DNA of 64,000 nt from Phialocephala subalpina (lineage: Eukaryota; Ascomycota; Leotiomycetes; Helotiales; Mollisiaceae), in assembly GCA_900073065.1 (NCBI GenBank), contig FJOG01000051.1:6997-70996 (forward strand), written 5' to 3'. The position numbers and the translations under genes were made by a program. Every line of letters begins with the position of its first letter. The stretch's first letter is position 1. The notes beneath the pieces were generated by a model. That model saw nothing but the letters and a program-made list of their open reading frames with translations, had not been told where the DNA came from and did no database searches. Positions 13,001 through 27,002 of the stretch are shown in pieces.

Positions 13001-16000
13001 AATTATAGTTAATAAAGGTTATCGTATAATATATAAGTAATTGTTAACCGTTCGCTATTCCCAAGTTATTTTTTTCTCGTAGTAATAAAACGTATATAGT
13101 TTACTAACCACAAAATATAATATATACTTTATTATTTTAATTAATAAAGAATTTCCAAAAGTATAAGCAAATTGGTATTAGGTATAGAAAAAAGCGGGAA
13201 GAGAAAAGAAAAGGAATTTTTTAAATAAAGTTTTATTATACTTTCGATTTATGGTTAATATGAATAAAAGAGCGCCGTAATAAAAGGAATATTATATCAA
13301 GAATATTAAACCATTATAATACGTATTTAAAGCTTTTTTATTACTTAGTAAGAAAATGGTAGGATAAACGATTAAATGCAATAAAAAGTTACTCGAGTAA
13401 AGAAAAGGAATTAATTTCTTAAGAGAGTATTTATAGGATATTCTCGAGTTTTTCTTAAGTAGATTGATATATAGAAGCTACTTTTAAAAGATAAGAAATA
13501 CCGTTTAAAATTTCATATTAAACTCGTATATATAAGTTCGCGCTATAATTAATTTGTTTTATTTAAAGTTTATATTACTCGAAATTAAAGATATCAAGGA
13601 AATACACGTTTAGAAGTTGGTTACTTGAGCTTTTGAATTAGTTATAACCTTTGAAATTAAATTTTTTTAAAATATCAAATTATTCGATATATTATTATAC
13701 TTATAGACTTTGAGAAAAGACTATAAATTCCGGTATAAACCTATAGATAATACCTTAGGCTCAATATAACTAGCCTAATTAGCTTTATATTACTTTTTAT
13801 TCGTTAAAGCGAACGATTTAATACGATTAAAATATTAAAACTATAACTCGAATTAAAACGTATAATCGATAACTTTAAATATAAAATTTACTAACTTTAA
13901 AACCTTTACTTTCTATCGCTCTTATAACTTGGGTTCGAATCCTTCAATATATATAACGCGTAATAATTTCTTCCAAGGATTTCTAATTCGGGCTTAAAGA
14001 AAGAATTTGTATAAAGTCGCTTCAAATTACGAATTCGATTAACCGAAGATATAATTTTTCTAAGTAAAATAATAAAAACTTTAGTGTTTTATTAAATCCC
14101 CGAAAGATAAGTTTTTGAAACTTTAATAACTCGTTAATAAATTAATATTATATCGGTTTCCAAATGAGTATTATAATTCGAGATATTTAATGAATATATA
14201 AGCTCGTAAATTTATTGGAGTCAAAAATAAAAAGAAATCGTTCTATAGTCTTAAGAAATAAAATATAGTAAACTTATATAAAATATCCTTAGTCTTACGC
14301 TAGATTTACAAGTATACTTTGAGAATTACAATTAAATTAATTGGGAATAAACTTAGAATTAATTCGTGGTAATAAGGCTAATAATGGTATATATAATAGA
14401 TTAGTATTAATAGGTCGTTAATTAAAAGAAGAGAATATATTATTAAATGAACTTCTAAAGGAAATTTAAAAATATTATTTTGTGGAGTAATATTAAGAAT
14501 AATTATAATTATTATATAAAAAGTAGAAAATAGAATTCCTAGGGGAAATAAGTATTAAGATATACTTATAATAAAGGGCTTAGTACGAGGTATTTTCGCC
14601 ATTAGTATATAGGAGCTGGGTATAATTACGTGTTACTTTAATTATATGCGTATATTTTTTAGAAGAAAATTCCTAGGAGGGCGTAAATACTAAGAGACCA
14701 AAAGCTTTTAATAAAAAATTCTTAGTAATTCGTAGGCTCTCAAGAAAATATTATTAAGAGTATATGGTTTATAAGAGATTATAAACTCCTAATAGAGTAT
14801 TCTTAGGAGAATATAACTCTTGGGAGCATTAATTATTAAAACTTTATACTTTAAGCATTTAATAAAATTAAGTACAAGGAAATTATAAATATGATTTATT
14901 TTATTTATATTTGAGCAAATTGTATTCACAAGGAGATTTATATAGTGACTCTTATATCTTTTGTAGTTTATTTCAATAAATCCAATTCTTTTATATATAA
15001 AAACCATATTTTCTTATTATTCCCTTTTAAATTTTATACTTTTCAAAGGATTAATTTCCTTTACGAGTATTCGTTTAATGTTTATACTATGGTTTCTATA
15101 AATACCTCGCGCAAACATAATTAAGTAAACTTTAAACCTTTATATTTTAAGATATATATTAGTACCTTTGCCACCTCTTGATTTATAGTTATTCGATTCG
15201 GAAAAAAGAATCTTTTTTCTCTTATATATTTAATATCGACCTCGCGGATATAAAGAAAGCGTTTTTGAATAGATTATATAACTGATTATATATTATATAT
15301 ACTATGTATACTATGTTTACTATTTAAGGTTAATAAAGAATTATACCAAAAAAACTTTTATTATAATTCCAAAATAAAGATTATTATTAGCTTATTAATA
15401 TAATTAATATAATTCTATAAAATATATTATAAAAAAGATTTTAACCCGTGAAAATTAGGAATTCTAATCGAGTTATATAAATTAATACTAATAATAAAAG
15501 TATTCTTTAAATAGAAAATAAAGTTTGCTTTCTTATATAATTGTTTATTAATAAGAAGAAATTGCCTAAATCTTTTCTTATATTTTAATCTTTTGTTTTC
15601 TTTATAATCTTAAAGATATTTACTAGGCAAATTATATATTTTAATATTATAAAATAAAATAAAGATTATAGAGTAAATAATATTACGTAATTTAATTGGA
15701 AGCGAAAAGAAAATAATTATATACTATTAATCAAAGAAATTATATCAAATTATATACTATAAATCTAAGATTATAAGTTTTCTAATTAATGTAATTTATA
15801 TAAATATAATTCAAATAACAAAGGTTATATAAAGTACGGAACCACAAATGGAAATATGAAATCTCAAGCGTTATAATTCTTTTCCGAACGTCAAAATTAA
15901 ACGAGAAATATCTTTTGATATTGCGGCATTAATAAATAGTTACTTTTAATAATTAATACCTTCGGTTTCATTGCTAATAAATGTTACACTTATAATTAGA

Positions 16001-19000
16001 AATTGTCTTTTTGTTTATAAATGGTTTCGCGATACTAAAGACGAATCCTATTCAATAGGTATATATAGAATGGGATTTTTTTGGTTAGAACTACTTTTGG
16101 AACCAAGTACTATTTGTAAAAGTCTACTCGTACTTAATTATTAGTTTTACTGCCATTATATATTCCCTAAGCAACTTTCCCAATATTATCCTCACACTAT
16201 ATATAATAGTATAATATAATACTCGTCCTTTTAATACTCTATAATAATACTAATTAACTTTAGACTTTTATAATCATTCGCTTTAATACTTACGAGTATT
16301 TCTAATTCATCTTTTAATTTTTCCCTTTTTATTGGCCGGAGTACTCGCCCCAAGATATTCAACTCTAAGTATAATCTTATCGAGCTTTTAAACTCTTTTA
16401 GCCTTTATAATAAATTATCAAGTATATAATAAAAGAATATTAATATCGAATTCACTAATCCTTAGATTATAATTATTCGCGATTACTTTAAATACTTTTA
16501 TATTTCTAATATTTAACTCGTAAAACTTATTAAAAGAAGTATAACTAATAGCGTTATTATAAAGAGTAATAAAATATCCAAAATACACGAGATAATTATT
16601 AAAGAAAAATATAATACGAATAAAAAGACTTGCGTTACTCTTATTTAATTATTATAAACTTAGGGACTTTAAGAGAAATATTAGCTTTGCGAGCAAACTA
16701 TTAGCGAATTCAATTGGTCTTTTATATTCCATGTTCATATTGATCAAAATTATATTTAGGCTTCAATAAAAAATAGTCTTCTTATTATCGTTATCTCGAA
16801 AGCCCAAAAGGATAAAAACTATAAAATTATTATTTTCTAATCGCTATTATTAGGTTTTAATTTACTTTTTTAATTTGTAAAGTCGTTAATAATAAGAAAA
16901 GGAAAGAATAAGAGCAAAAGTAATACTAGTAGTAATTAGATCGAATAAATATAAAAAATTAACATTTTTACAAAAAAGTTAAATTATTAGAGTTCTCGTC
17001 ACAAGATTTATTATCTTATATATTTTTCATTTTCTTGTATATAAACCCTAATTAGCTCGCGTTAATATTAATTCTATGAAATTATTAGTAAGTTTATTTA
17101 CTTTATTTTTTTATTTCTTATTATTTTCTCGTCTTTTTATCTCTCTTTATCTTTCAATACTTTATTATTATACTCGAAATAAACTAATATACTATAATCT
17201 ATAAATTTACTAGTATTACTTGCAAGATTTTTCATTAGTTAATAAATTTATAAAGAAATAAATAAAAACGTAATTACTATTAGGCTTTTTTTAATTACTA
17301 TTAAAGTAATATATCAACTTTAGAAATAATACCTCTAGAAATAGCGCATTTATATTAAGTTTAATATAATATTATTCAAGTTTATTTTCGTCAAACAAAA
17401 ACTCGAATCATATCTTAGATCTACTACTCTCAATTTTTACTTCGAACAAAAATTCTAATACGTACTATTTATAATCTGATTTATAATTTAGCTATTAAAA
17501 AATACTTTGCAAATAATCTCGCTTTTTCAAAATCATCAAAGCAAAAAAATAATCACAAAATATACTTATTATTACTAATATATAATTGGTTATTTTTATC
17601 ATTATTATTCTCCGAAAATTCGAAAGTATTAAACTAAGATAATCTCATTAATATTAATACAAAAAGCAAATTCTAGAAAAATTAAATTTTGCTTATAATA
17701 AAAAATACGTACTTTACAAATAAAGAACAAATAAATCTTAAAAAAGTAAATTTACTAAATTATTATTATTTTAATTATAGTTTATAAATCTAGCAAATGA
17801 AATTTAAGAAGTAAAGTCTCAAAATAAAGAATTTTATAAACGATTATTTATTAAAAAAGACTTAGTAAATACGATTTAAATAAAAAATTTCAATAATTTT
17901 ATATTATAGAAATTATAAACCAAACTTCGAATCCTTTTTCTTCTTTATAAACTATTTCACTATAATTTATACGTTCTTTTCGGTACAAATATTTCTATAC
18001 GTGAAACTATTCCCTATACCATTATAATCCATTAACATGCAAATAATTCGTACTTCTCGCAATTCTTACCATTGATCCCTTTTATAATCTTATTATTTGA
18101 TTCTCCTTTGGTAAGCTCTTTTGCCGACCAAGTTATTAGTAAACTCCATTGAAAAAATACGCTTAGTATTATTCCAATAAATCGGTAAATTATCACAAAT
18201 AACAATATAATACACAAACCAAAGAATTCGTTCTTTTTTTTAAAAGGCTATTAATACTTTTTCTTGAGACTTCTTGTTATCTTTGATTTCTTTTGTAAAC
18301 TAGCTTTCAAGGAAATAGTCTCTGGCTTACAAAAGCCCATATATTGCGTAATCCTTAGGGAATAAACACCGGTTATCTTCCGTAGGCTCTAGGAACTCGT
18401 TATATTCAACTCGTTCCGAGAAATAATCGATTAACGTATTTAATATTATTGCTAATAAAACCAAAAAGAATTAGACTTCCCAAAGGTTTATTACACAAAA
18501 AGAATAAGATATATAACGTATAAAAACAAGGAAAATATAAAGGAAAAGCAAAACTTTCGGATCTCTAATTTATTCAAGGATAATTACTAATATTTTATAA
18601 TGAAATTACTATAAACGCTCGAATAAAATATTTGTATTCCCCTTTGTTATTATAATGGGTATTCCGTTAACGGCTCTCATTAGAATATTATTTTTCGATC
18701 CAAAGTTAAATATTATATAAGTATTAAAAATAGTAATCAAATATTCTTACTTTATAAAGCTGGAAGTAGCCTTTTTAATCCAAAGGTTTAAAAGACGCAA
18801 AAATTATATTATTTTGTCGTCGAATCTTTTTATTATTTGCTTAAATAATAATTTATAAACTCTTATAAAATGGGTATCTAATAAAGGAAATTTATATTAG
18901 TATTTCTCTATAAAAAGTAAAACTTAATTAAATAACGTTAAGATTAATATTCTAATCGAATAGAAAGGATTTATAATACAAAGTAATTTGCTATATAAAT

Positions 19001-22000
19001 ATAATTCTTGAAGAGTATTAAGTCTTGCAAGAATTACTCGATAGTAATATAATTTACTAGTAGTTAGAGCTCTATTAGATGCCTTAGAATATTAGTTGCG
19101 AGTATTATATATTTAGATTTCTTGGTTTCGATTATTTTCGTTTCTAAGAATTATTTTATATTGGTTTATCTTTCCTAAGTATTCAACCCAAGTATTTGCA
19201 AATACTAATATTATCTTATAAAATAATATTATTATTAAGTATAATAAATAAAGAAAGGCTAGTATAAAATCCAAAGAAGCGAGTAAATAATACTATAAAA
19301 CCTCGAGAAAGAAATAAATACTATGAAATTATATTCTAATTAGTATATTATAATTTAATGCAAATTATTATAACGTTGGGTTTATAGATAAATATTGCGA
19401 TATTAAAAGGAAATCGTGGTACTCGTATAAAAGGGTATAGTAAAAAGTAATTACAGTTTACTATTGCTAATTATTAAACTTCGATTGAGTAAACGAGGTT
19501 AACTTCTAATTTATTCCAATATATTTGGCCTTAACTATTATAAGGCTAATATAAATGCCTTTTATTTCAGCGGCTAATTGCTTTTGTAATATAGGTCTAA
19601 TTTCGGGTTATAAAGTTATATCGTACGAATCGTTTATTATAATTTCTAATATTATTTTAAGAGGAATAACAAGTAAATCTCGAATTAAAACTTAAGAATA
19701 AAACTTTGTAATATTAATACTTTGAACCCAGGCTACCAATTTGCTATCAAGTTTTATATGCAAAAGTAAATAAATTTTAAATAAAGAAAACCGAGTATTT
19801 ATATAGTTTGTTTAATTGTATTATTTTTTAAAAGTTTGAATTAATTCGATTTAAAATTAGAATATCAAGGGTATTAAAGTGTAATAGCGTTAGAGTATTA
19901 ATAAAATAAAATAGAATATTATTAAAATTAATATATAATGATTAGTATTAATGGTATTGGGAATTTAGAATTAAGAACTTGGAATTAAAATTAAAAAGTA
20001 AATTTAAGGATAATGAATTTTGATATTAAATATAAACTCTAAAAGAGAAAATTAAAGTTAACGAAATTAAATTATATAGAATTAGGAAAAAGAGTTAAAA
20101 ATTGCTATATTGGGTATAGTACTTGATTGCGCGACTAAGGTAACCAAAAAATGAAAGTGAAATTAAAATAGCCTCAAAAGAATTAGAATTAACTATTGAA
20201 TTATACTTTGTTAATTAATGCCACAAGTAGTTTATAGCGATTAGCAAATATATATTTGAAGTATATAAAAATGAAAAATCCAAATTTGTAAAGTATAAAA
20301 CTTATTTATTCTAAATGCAAACTATTATAAGAAATAATAAGGAATAATAAAGAGTAATAAGAATCAAAATATTTATTTAAGATCAAAAAAAAGTAATCGT
20401 TTTTTATTCTAAAAAACATTAATAACCAATTCGTTATTTATCGAGAACTTTAATTTTAAATAGTCTTTTATATTTCTTTACCTTAAGAAACTATATTTAC
20501 AAGGTGGGTCTATTGCGTTTTTGCGCTTTAAAAAGAAATTATAATTACGAGGCGGGTTTACTACGCTTCTTCACTTTAAAAGGAAATTATAATAGTAAAA
20601 TAAATAAATAAGAATTAAAAACGTTATAATTATTATATTCAAGAGTTTTAACTTTTAACTTCTCTTTATTATTCGAGAATTATTAGCGCTTGAAAGAATT
20701 GGGAAGGTCTTGGAAGTATCGCTCGATCTCGCGGTTTATTGAATATACTATCCCATATATAACATTGGTAACTATTTGCGAGATCGCAATAAGAAATCCA
20801 ATATCTCCCAAATTTTACTTAGTAATAATAAAATCCTGATAGCGAGTCGCTACCTTAAAAGCCATTTATCCCGGTATAAAGTCTACAAGTCGTGTATTAA
20901 AATCATATTTTTTATTAAAGGAAAATTATTATTACTTTAAATAGCCTATCGATATTCGTTCTTTAAAGTTTAAAAGTGAAATATTTAAGTCTTTAAATAT
21001 ATAATATTGGTTTTCATCACTTTAAACGAACTTTATATTATTATAATTATTATAAATATAAACGTTATTATCCTTCTTCTTTTGAGCTAATTCTAAAGAT
21101 AAATCGCTACGAGGGAATAAACTTTATTATTTAATATATCGCGGATTTATATTCTTATTAAATTCTTAGGAATTACTATTCTCTTTTATTATTATAATTA
21201 TTCCTACCTTCTTCGCCTCTTCGTTCTAATCTTCCAATTCTCTCTTTCTTCTTTTACTCTTTACTATTACTTCCTCTTCCTCAAGTATTTCTTCGAAAAT
21301 ATAATAACCTTCTTTAATATTATATTATCTTTCAAAATTAAAAGAAATAATTAAACTTTTTATATATTATTAGTAAACCGCTTATACCCAACGAAATTAG
21401 AATTTATAATTTATTTTTATTATTTAATCTCGATTATATTAAACTAATACGGTTATCGCTAGTATTAGAAGTAAAATCGTAAGAATACTAACGATTTTAC
21501 CAAGGGTTTTAATGCCTTGTAAAGACTTTATTATCGCTATTAAAGCTATAATTATTATTTATTATATTTTAATAAGTTAAAAAGATTCGTTTCGAAGTAT
21601 ATTCTTTAATTGTATTTAAAGCTCTAAAAGTATTATCTTGTAATCTAAAATTATTCTTTTAATCGAGAGTTAGAACTATAAATTTGAAATAGTTATAAGA
21701 TACGGTTTCGTTTTTAACTTCGTATAATAATAATTCTTGGGTTTGAAAGCTAATTGCGCTGGTAGTCCAAACGTTACTATATAATAAAACAAAGCGACTT
21801 TCTAGGAATAATAGGTTCTAATAATAGAGAATATCCAATAAATTGGAATTCATAGTAGCTATTATAAGAAGATTCAAATAGAAACGGGAAATAGACTTTC
21901 GGAATACCGAATTTTTGAGTAATAAAACAAAGAATCTTATATAGTAACCTAAAAGCAAGATTCTACTACAATCGAAACTAGTTTCGTATTATAATATTTC

Positions 22001-22030
22001 TTCTATTTACCGTTTATAATTACTACTCTA
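7100..22030. repeat. About 15 kb AT-rich gene-free block, RIP-like
   Basis: Very AT-rich throughout, dominated by TAT/ATA/TTA words, with almost no ORF over 60 codons. The two that exist (14789-15007 and 18032-18217, minus) have the low-complexity composition expected by chance. It looks like several transposable elements mutated beyond recognition. A short less AT-rich patch with CTCGCGAGTATCGC-like words sits near 11810-11870. I see no tRNA, rRNA or protein gene in it. Its size and sharp edges fit an AT-rich isochore of a two-compartment fungal genome. Confidence 0.7.
20501..20596. repeat. Two tandem 48-bp degenerate copies in the AT-rich block
   Basis: Units at 20501-20548 and 20549-20596 share the pattern GG.GGGT.TA.T.CG, then CTTTAAAA.GAAATTATAAT. 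The differences visible between them are mainly C/T and A/G transitions, as expected if a once exact tandem duplication was later hit by RIP-type mutation. Confidence 0.6.
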
Positions 22031-23690
22031 TTATTGCAGGCCAAATAGAAGCTAAGCGAGACTGCCTAGTGCATAAATCCTTAGCTCTTCGCTCCTCTCC
22101 AAGCTCCAAGGAAGTGCGTATTTGCCCGGGCCGGCAAGTCTATCAATCGAGTAATAATCAGCAATACAAGTTTTTAAAACTATTTATTTATTTATTCCAA
22201 TTCCGTCTCCTCTTGAATTCCCGCCTGCCTTGCAAAGTTAAGCTCACATGATTCAGCAATAAGCCGCGCGGTATAAACTTCCCTTTAACTTCCCTAAGTA
22301 TCCTTCTCATCTTACTATTTCGAAAGATTATATTTTTAGAGGCATTATCTAAGCGTTAATATAGCTCTATAATATCAAACCCAAAAGTGCTTTGTATTTA
22401 GTCTTCTTTATATACTATTTCCCCCCGGTCGCCCTTCTCGCGAGAATCCTTCCGTAATATTTCGCCTTGCAAATAATTTAAATATAATTGCAAAGTACAC
22501 ATCCATTCCTACAATATGCAAAAGCCGTATTAATACCTTGATACATCTGCCTGAACTCTAAAGAACCGGATAATACTATATCCGAGGTTATACAACTTAT
22601 TCTTTTGGTAATTCCTAATACTTCTTACTTAGTTTCCTTCGGCCACACCAAGTATCAAGAGATAAAACTATAATCGGCAAATCCTCTTGCATAGCCAAGC
22701 TCAAGGCATAGCTAAAATGCAATCCCGAATAGTGTAATCCTTCCTTCTAAAGGATACTATTGCTCAGCCCTCAGCTTAAAGCGATTCAAGCGGTATAACC
22801 TCTCGGTTAAAATAACCATATAATATCCCTCTGCAAAGTGCTAGTTTAGCTTCTCCGCTAATCCCGAGTTAACACGCAGAATGAATCTTAGCTTAACGCA
22901 TCGCATGAAGCTAATAACGACGCTAAAACTTGTACCAACGTTTAACTTTGCGAGAAAAACTTATCAATACTTTCCAAATTATACCATCGCTACAGCACAA
23001 TAAAGCAGAGCAAGTTCCTGGAAATTGCAGCAAATATAGCTTATCTAAGGTCAAGCGACTTCTGCTTTCTTGTAATCGCCCTCGCGTCCCCCCGCAAGTT
23101 GCAATCTATAAATCCTGCTACCTAGCTAAGGCTCTCTTCGTGACCAGGAAGGCACTCTTTTAACCCTTCGAACCAAGGCAAATTATAAAACGCTATGAGC
23201 AGGCATAGTCTTATAACAGGATTCGGTGGCTAGGAATTTCGTATTCGGTCTACTAGATACTAAGCGAATAGCCCGACGCACTAACGTCACACAGCCAAAA
23301 GCAGGTGCTAATTATGCTATCTCAAGTCAGCTCAAAATCAAGGCACAAGACTTCGACTAATGCGCTACTGGGAAAGGAAACTCACCGGGACGCAGCCAGG
23401 AAGCCAGCCCACGTCGTCGTGAGGGATTTTTGCAACTGGCCATGTGCTGCAACAAGTGGAGGCAAGAGAGCGGCATCTCAATCTCCGGAGGGCACGGCAG
23501 CAAGGGCTGTAATACTGCGACGATATGCAGAGAGTACGCGAGCTCCGCTACGCTCGTATCTCTGCCAATTCAACATAGACCGCAGCATCGAAATTATAAT
23601 AGTAGATCGGGGATTCTGGTTAATAAACCGCGTGTCGTCGTCGTTTAACTAAAGCGAGGCCGATTAGAGTTAAAGGCCAATAAGATATAT
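22031..23690. other. Less AT-rich island inside the AT-rich block, no assigned gene
   Basis: GC content rises sharply between about 22.03 and 23.69 kb. Open frames on the plus strand (22930-23163, 23305-23652, 23430-23648) have no recognisable domain. The first contains VPPQVAIYKSCYLAKALF and looks more protein-like than chance, so it may be a remnant of a transposon or host gene. No terminal repeats were identified. Confidence 0.35.
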
Positions 23691-24320
23691 AAAGAGCAAT
23701 TATATCCGAGTCGGTAGTCTAATTCGAAAGAGAATAATCAGATGCATATAATAGTATGCCTTCTAGATCGAAAAACTCTAAGTGACGAGGTAAGCATCAA
23801 GATGCCCTTAATTAGTATTACTATAGGTAGTATAGCTATTATAAAGGAGGTAAATTAGTTATAAAGGTTATAAGCGTATAAATCAAATCGAGCGACAAGT
23901 GGGAAAATTAAAAGAGGATTATAATAAAGGAAGGACAAAGTAACTAGGGCAAGGTAATGGTATTTATATCGTATTAGAAACTATAGCCGAAGGCTGCGTC
24001 ACTAAAAATTAGTGCGACTAGTCCCTGCTCACTCTCGCTCGGTCAATTGCCTGATTAAAGTAACCGTGCTCGCTTCCTAGAATAGAATTGGAATTGAGCG
24101 ACACTATTTTTAGGGTGCATATAATGAATATATAAAAATAATTTGTAATATAATATAATATTAAATCGAAATTAAATAAATTCGATATTAATTATATAAA
24201 AAAAGAAATTAAATATTATATAATTATTATTAAAAATATAATAAGGATAAAATTAAATATTGATATAATAATTAATATCAAGATCGTTATAATTTGAATA
24301 GGGGTTATATATGGTTAGAT
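23691..24320. repeat. AT-rich tail of the block, with a small hairpin
   Basis: AT-rich sequence resumes and ends just before the HET-side flank. At 24001-24015 CACTAA-AAA-TTAGTG forms a perfect 6-bp-stem hairpin. It is followed three bases later by CTAG and a T, an arrangement reminiscent of a Helitron 3' end but too short to be convincing. Confidence 0.4.
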
Positions 24321-24324
24321 AGAT

Positions 24325-24651
24325 GGATACTATACAAAAATATTAATATATTCATTCAAGGAAATTTTTCTGGTAAAGTACAAAGGTAATTTGGGTATGG
24401 GCCATGAGTACATTGATACGCCACAGACTATGGTGGATATTACTGCGAAGGTTATCAAAAAGATGTACAGAAATAAGAACCTCGAGTAGAATCTAGAATC
24501 AGATAGGAATTTCGAAAGGGAGTTGGAGAAACATAGCGAGTTGCCCCCAACCAACTGTTTTATCTCATTCAAGCAATCCGTGTTCGTAGAACAACGTTAT
24601 CCGGATCCCGTGAGGCCAATCAGGAAGGGGAGATTTCGCATTACTGCGTAA
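24325..24651 (+). pseudogene. Broken coding remnant of unknown function
   Basis: One plus-strand frame reads with protein-like composition from about 24325 to a TAA at 24649-24651. Segments include GNLGMGHEYIDTPQTMVDI, AKVIKKMYRNKNLE and NFERELEKHSELPPTN. It is interrupted once, by a TAG at 24487-24489. CAG to TAG is a CpA to TpA change, so a RIP hit at the block edge is plausible. No ATG or splice structure is clear upstream, where AT-rich DNA begins. I do not recognise the family. It faces the HET gene tail to tail. Confidence 0.35.
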
Positions 24652-24846
24652 GATGCGCAAAGTTGCGTCGGATCTAGCCTAAACTCATAGTTCATATAAC
24701 TCAAAAGAATCTTCATTGCTAAGAGCCACTGCTTTAGAGAAGATCATTGCAGATTCGCTGCCGAATCTATTTTTCCGGCCCTTATTCCCTTAGTCAAGCA
24801 CTACAGATGTAGAACAAAATCTTCTAGGGGATAGGATTTTTGTCCG

Positions 24847-27002
24847 CTAACTTGGTATCTCCATATCCCCTAATTTCCAAAGCTGGTAGAGGATATTACG
24901 CAGACGATAAAATACATTAGCCATATTGCGTACAAACGAAGTAAAAGTTTTCGAATGAGTTACAATCCGCATTGTTTCAAAAATAGTGCCCACAGTCTGA
25001 ACAGAGAGGAAAGGAATCAGAACCAATCTAACCAGCCGTAACGCAATATATACTAGTTTCTGAGACCTGGGTTTAGAAAAACTCCAATACCTCATCCAAG
25101 CCCTAACTCTGTTTAGAAGGGTACGAAACTTTGCAAGTCTCCGAATAATGACCGCTAAAATAGAAGGCTCAAGACAGAGAGAAAGGATATTTAAAGCCAG
25201 CACTCCTGGGAAGAGGAGTATTTTCAAATCGCCAGATTTTGTGGTTTTGATGTCAAAGTCAGTGACTAATAGTTGTTCTCCCATTATAACTTCTTCTTTC
25301 AGGGCCACTCGAACCTGGAGGGGCCCCAATCTATTTCTTACCGTCGACAGTCGCATGTCGGTTCCGGCAAGAAGTTCATCAAGTGGTCGGCTTTTTTTCT
25401 GGGTTAGGGCGATGTAACGCCACTGTTCTGCCTGAAACCTGTCTAAAAGAATCGATACCAATTCAAAACCGAGGCCCAACCAATCAGTTGGTTTGGGGAG
25501 GCCATCGTCGGAGCCTGATAGAATTCGAGAAGAGAGTGAAGTGATTTGAATGAAAGATATCAATAATTGAAGGGTTTTTGCGACCATTTCCGTTGTTTGC
25601 GACTGGAAAAACCCAACCAACACAACCAGGTCATCGGTTCCCTTCTTCTTGAAAAGAAGCGCTGCTTCCCAACGTGGTTCTTTACCCCAATTTTCAAGGT
25701 TGTAAATCATGTTCTCTTCTGAACTCCAGTGTTCTGGAGGATGAACAGCAACAAGTTGATAACCTGTCTCTGGGGGCGGCAAGGTACGTAGTAGCATTCG
25801 ATGAGGTCGCATCAGACCAGCTTGTGTAACAATATTCTCGATCCTCTTGCTAATATAGACAGTTTTCAGAGAAATTCTTTTCCAGTAGTCTGTAAGAACA
25901 AGGCCAGTCTTCCCAATCCTAGTGAATTCGTCATCGTTAGATGATTGGATCGGTTTCAATGGGATGGCTAGGATACGCTGATAGTCGTTTTCACGACGAC
26001 ACTGGAGCAAAGCGTGATTGTGAGGAGAAAGTGGAATTTCGATTCGTAACCCTCTACTAGTCATAGTGCAGGGAAAACTTGTTCTCCAAAATCTGCAAGG
26101 AACCACATCGCTTGCGTTCGCGAATGACCTAGGGGAATCGGCCAAAATTCCAGTGGGACTGTTGGAATCTTCTTTGCTGTCGCGAGAGTATGCCCATGCG
26201 AACAATGTCTGGTCATCATACTCTTTCAGAATCTCTGGTTAACATTAGTTACCCGCAGATTGAACATGCCGATATGAGGAAAGAGAGGGAATATACCTTC
26301 TTGTAAGCGGGTAAATGCCTTTGTGCAGCCCTCACCATATAACATCGGCATATTCACTCCAAATATGCCCAGGAGGCAGTAAGCAATGTCTTCTTGCCTC
26401 GTTGTATCCCGGCTCGCTGCCCAAGACATCCTTTTTGCCACACTATACGTATGGAGAGGTTGGCCACGAAGCGCAGTGGGGTCTATCCTGGTGACTTTGG
26501 CAATAATATCGCAGAGTTCTTCTTTGTTCCCTAGAGCAATCCAGTCCTTGCTGTAGAGGACCAAGTCCTTAGGCGCAATTAATTCTTGGAGCGTCCATCC
26601 CCTCGTGAACCAGCGGCTCCTGGCGAAGTCAGAATTTTCTGCATTGATTTGACCAACGCTGGAAACATCTGACAGATACGCATAGCAAACTTTGGAATTT
26701 TGATAGTATTGGAACATCGAATTTATCGCCTCAGAAAGTTCGGTAGAACTAGTCTTATCAATGCAGCAGGTATCGACCCAAACGTAGCGAATGTCATCTT
26801 TCCTTGCTTGCATACACACGAGGGCGATTTTGGAATATCCTATCTTAGACGAAAGGTTGATTCCAGGATGCTTTTGAATGTCCTCAAACAAAACTTCATC
26901 CTGTCCCCACACATGTGAGAGGATAGCATAAGGTGGAACATCTGCGTCTGTAAACTGTTTGAGTTCATATGAATCGGGCTTCGAGCAATCAATCAGCCGC
27001 AT
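24847..27002 (-). CDS. HET-domain (heterokaryon incompatibility) protein
   Basis: Fungal HET-domain proteins act in vegetative incompatibility and cell death, and many are general non-self responders. Two exons: 27002-26297 and 26234-24847. The 62-bp intron (5' GTATAT, 3' AACCAG) restores the usual RLQEEILK..DDQTLFAW reading. Joined length is 697 codons, with an ATG start. HET hallmarks in order are PPYAILSHVWG near residue 23, a RYVWVDTCCID block near 72, and SRWFTRGWTLQELIAP near 129. They are followed by the RMSWAASRDTTRQEDIAYCLLGIFGV region and MPMLYGEG. The C-terminal half is family-typical in position but poorly conserved. It ends with hydrophobic, Arg-rich stretches that may associate with membranes. 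It sits at the right edge of the AT-rich block. Confidence 0.92.

Noticed and set aside
13910..13950. GGGTTCGAATCC, a tRNA T-arm-like word in the AT-rich block
   Set aside because: The flanks do not pair into acceptor or anticodon stems; probably a chance or transposon sequence.
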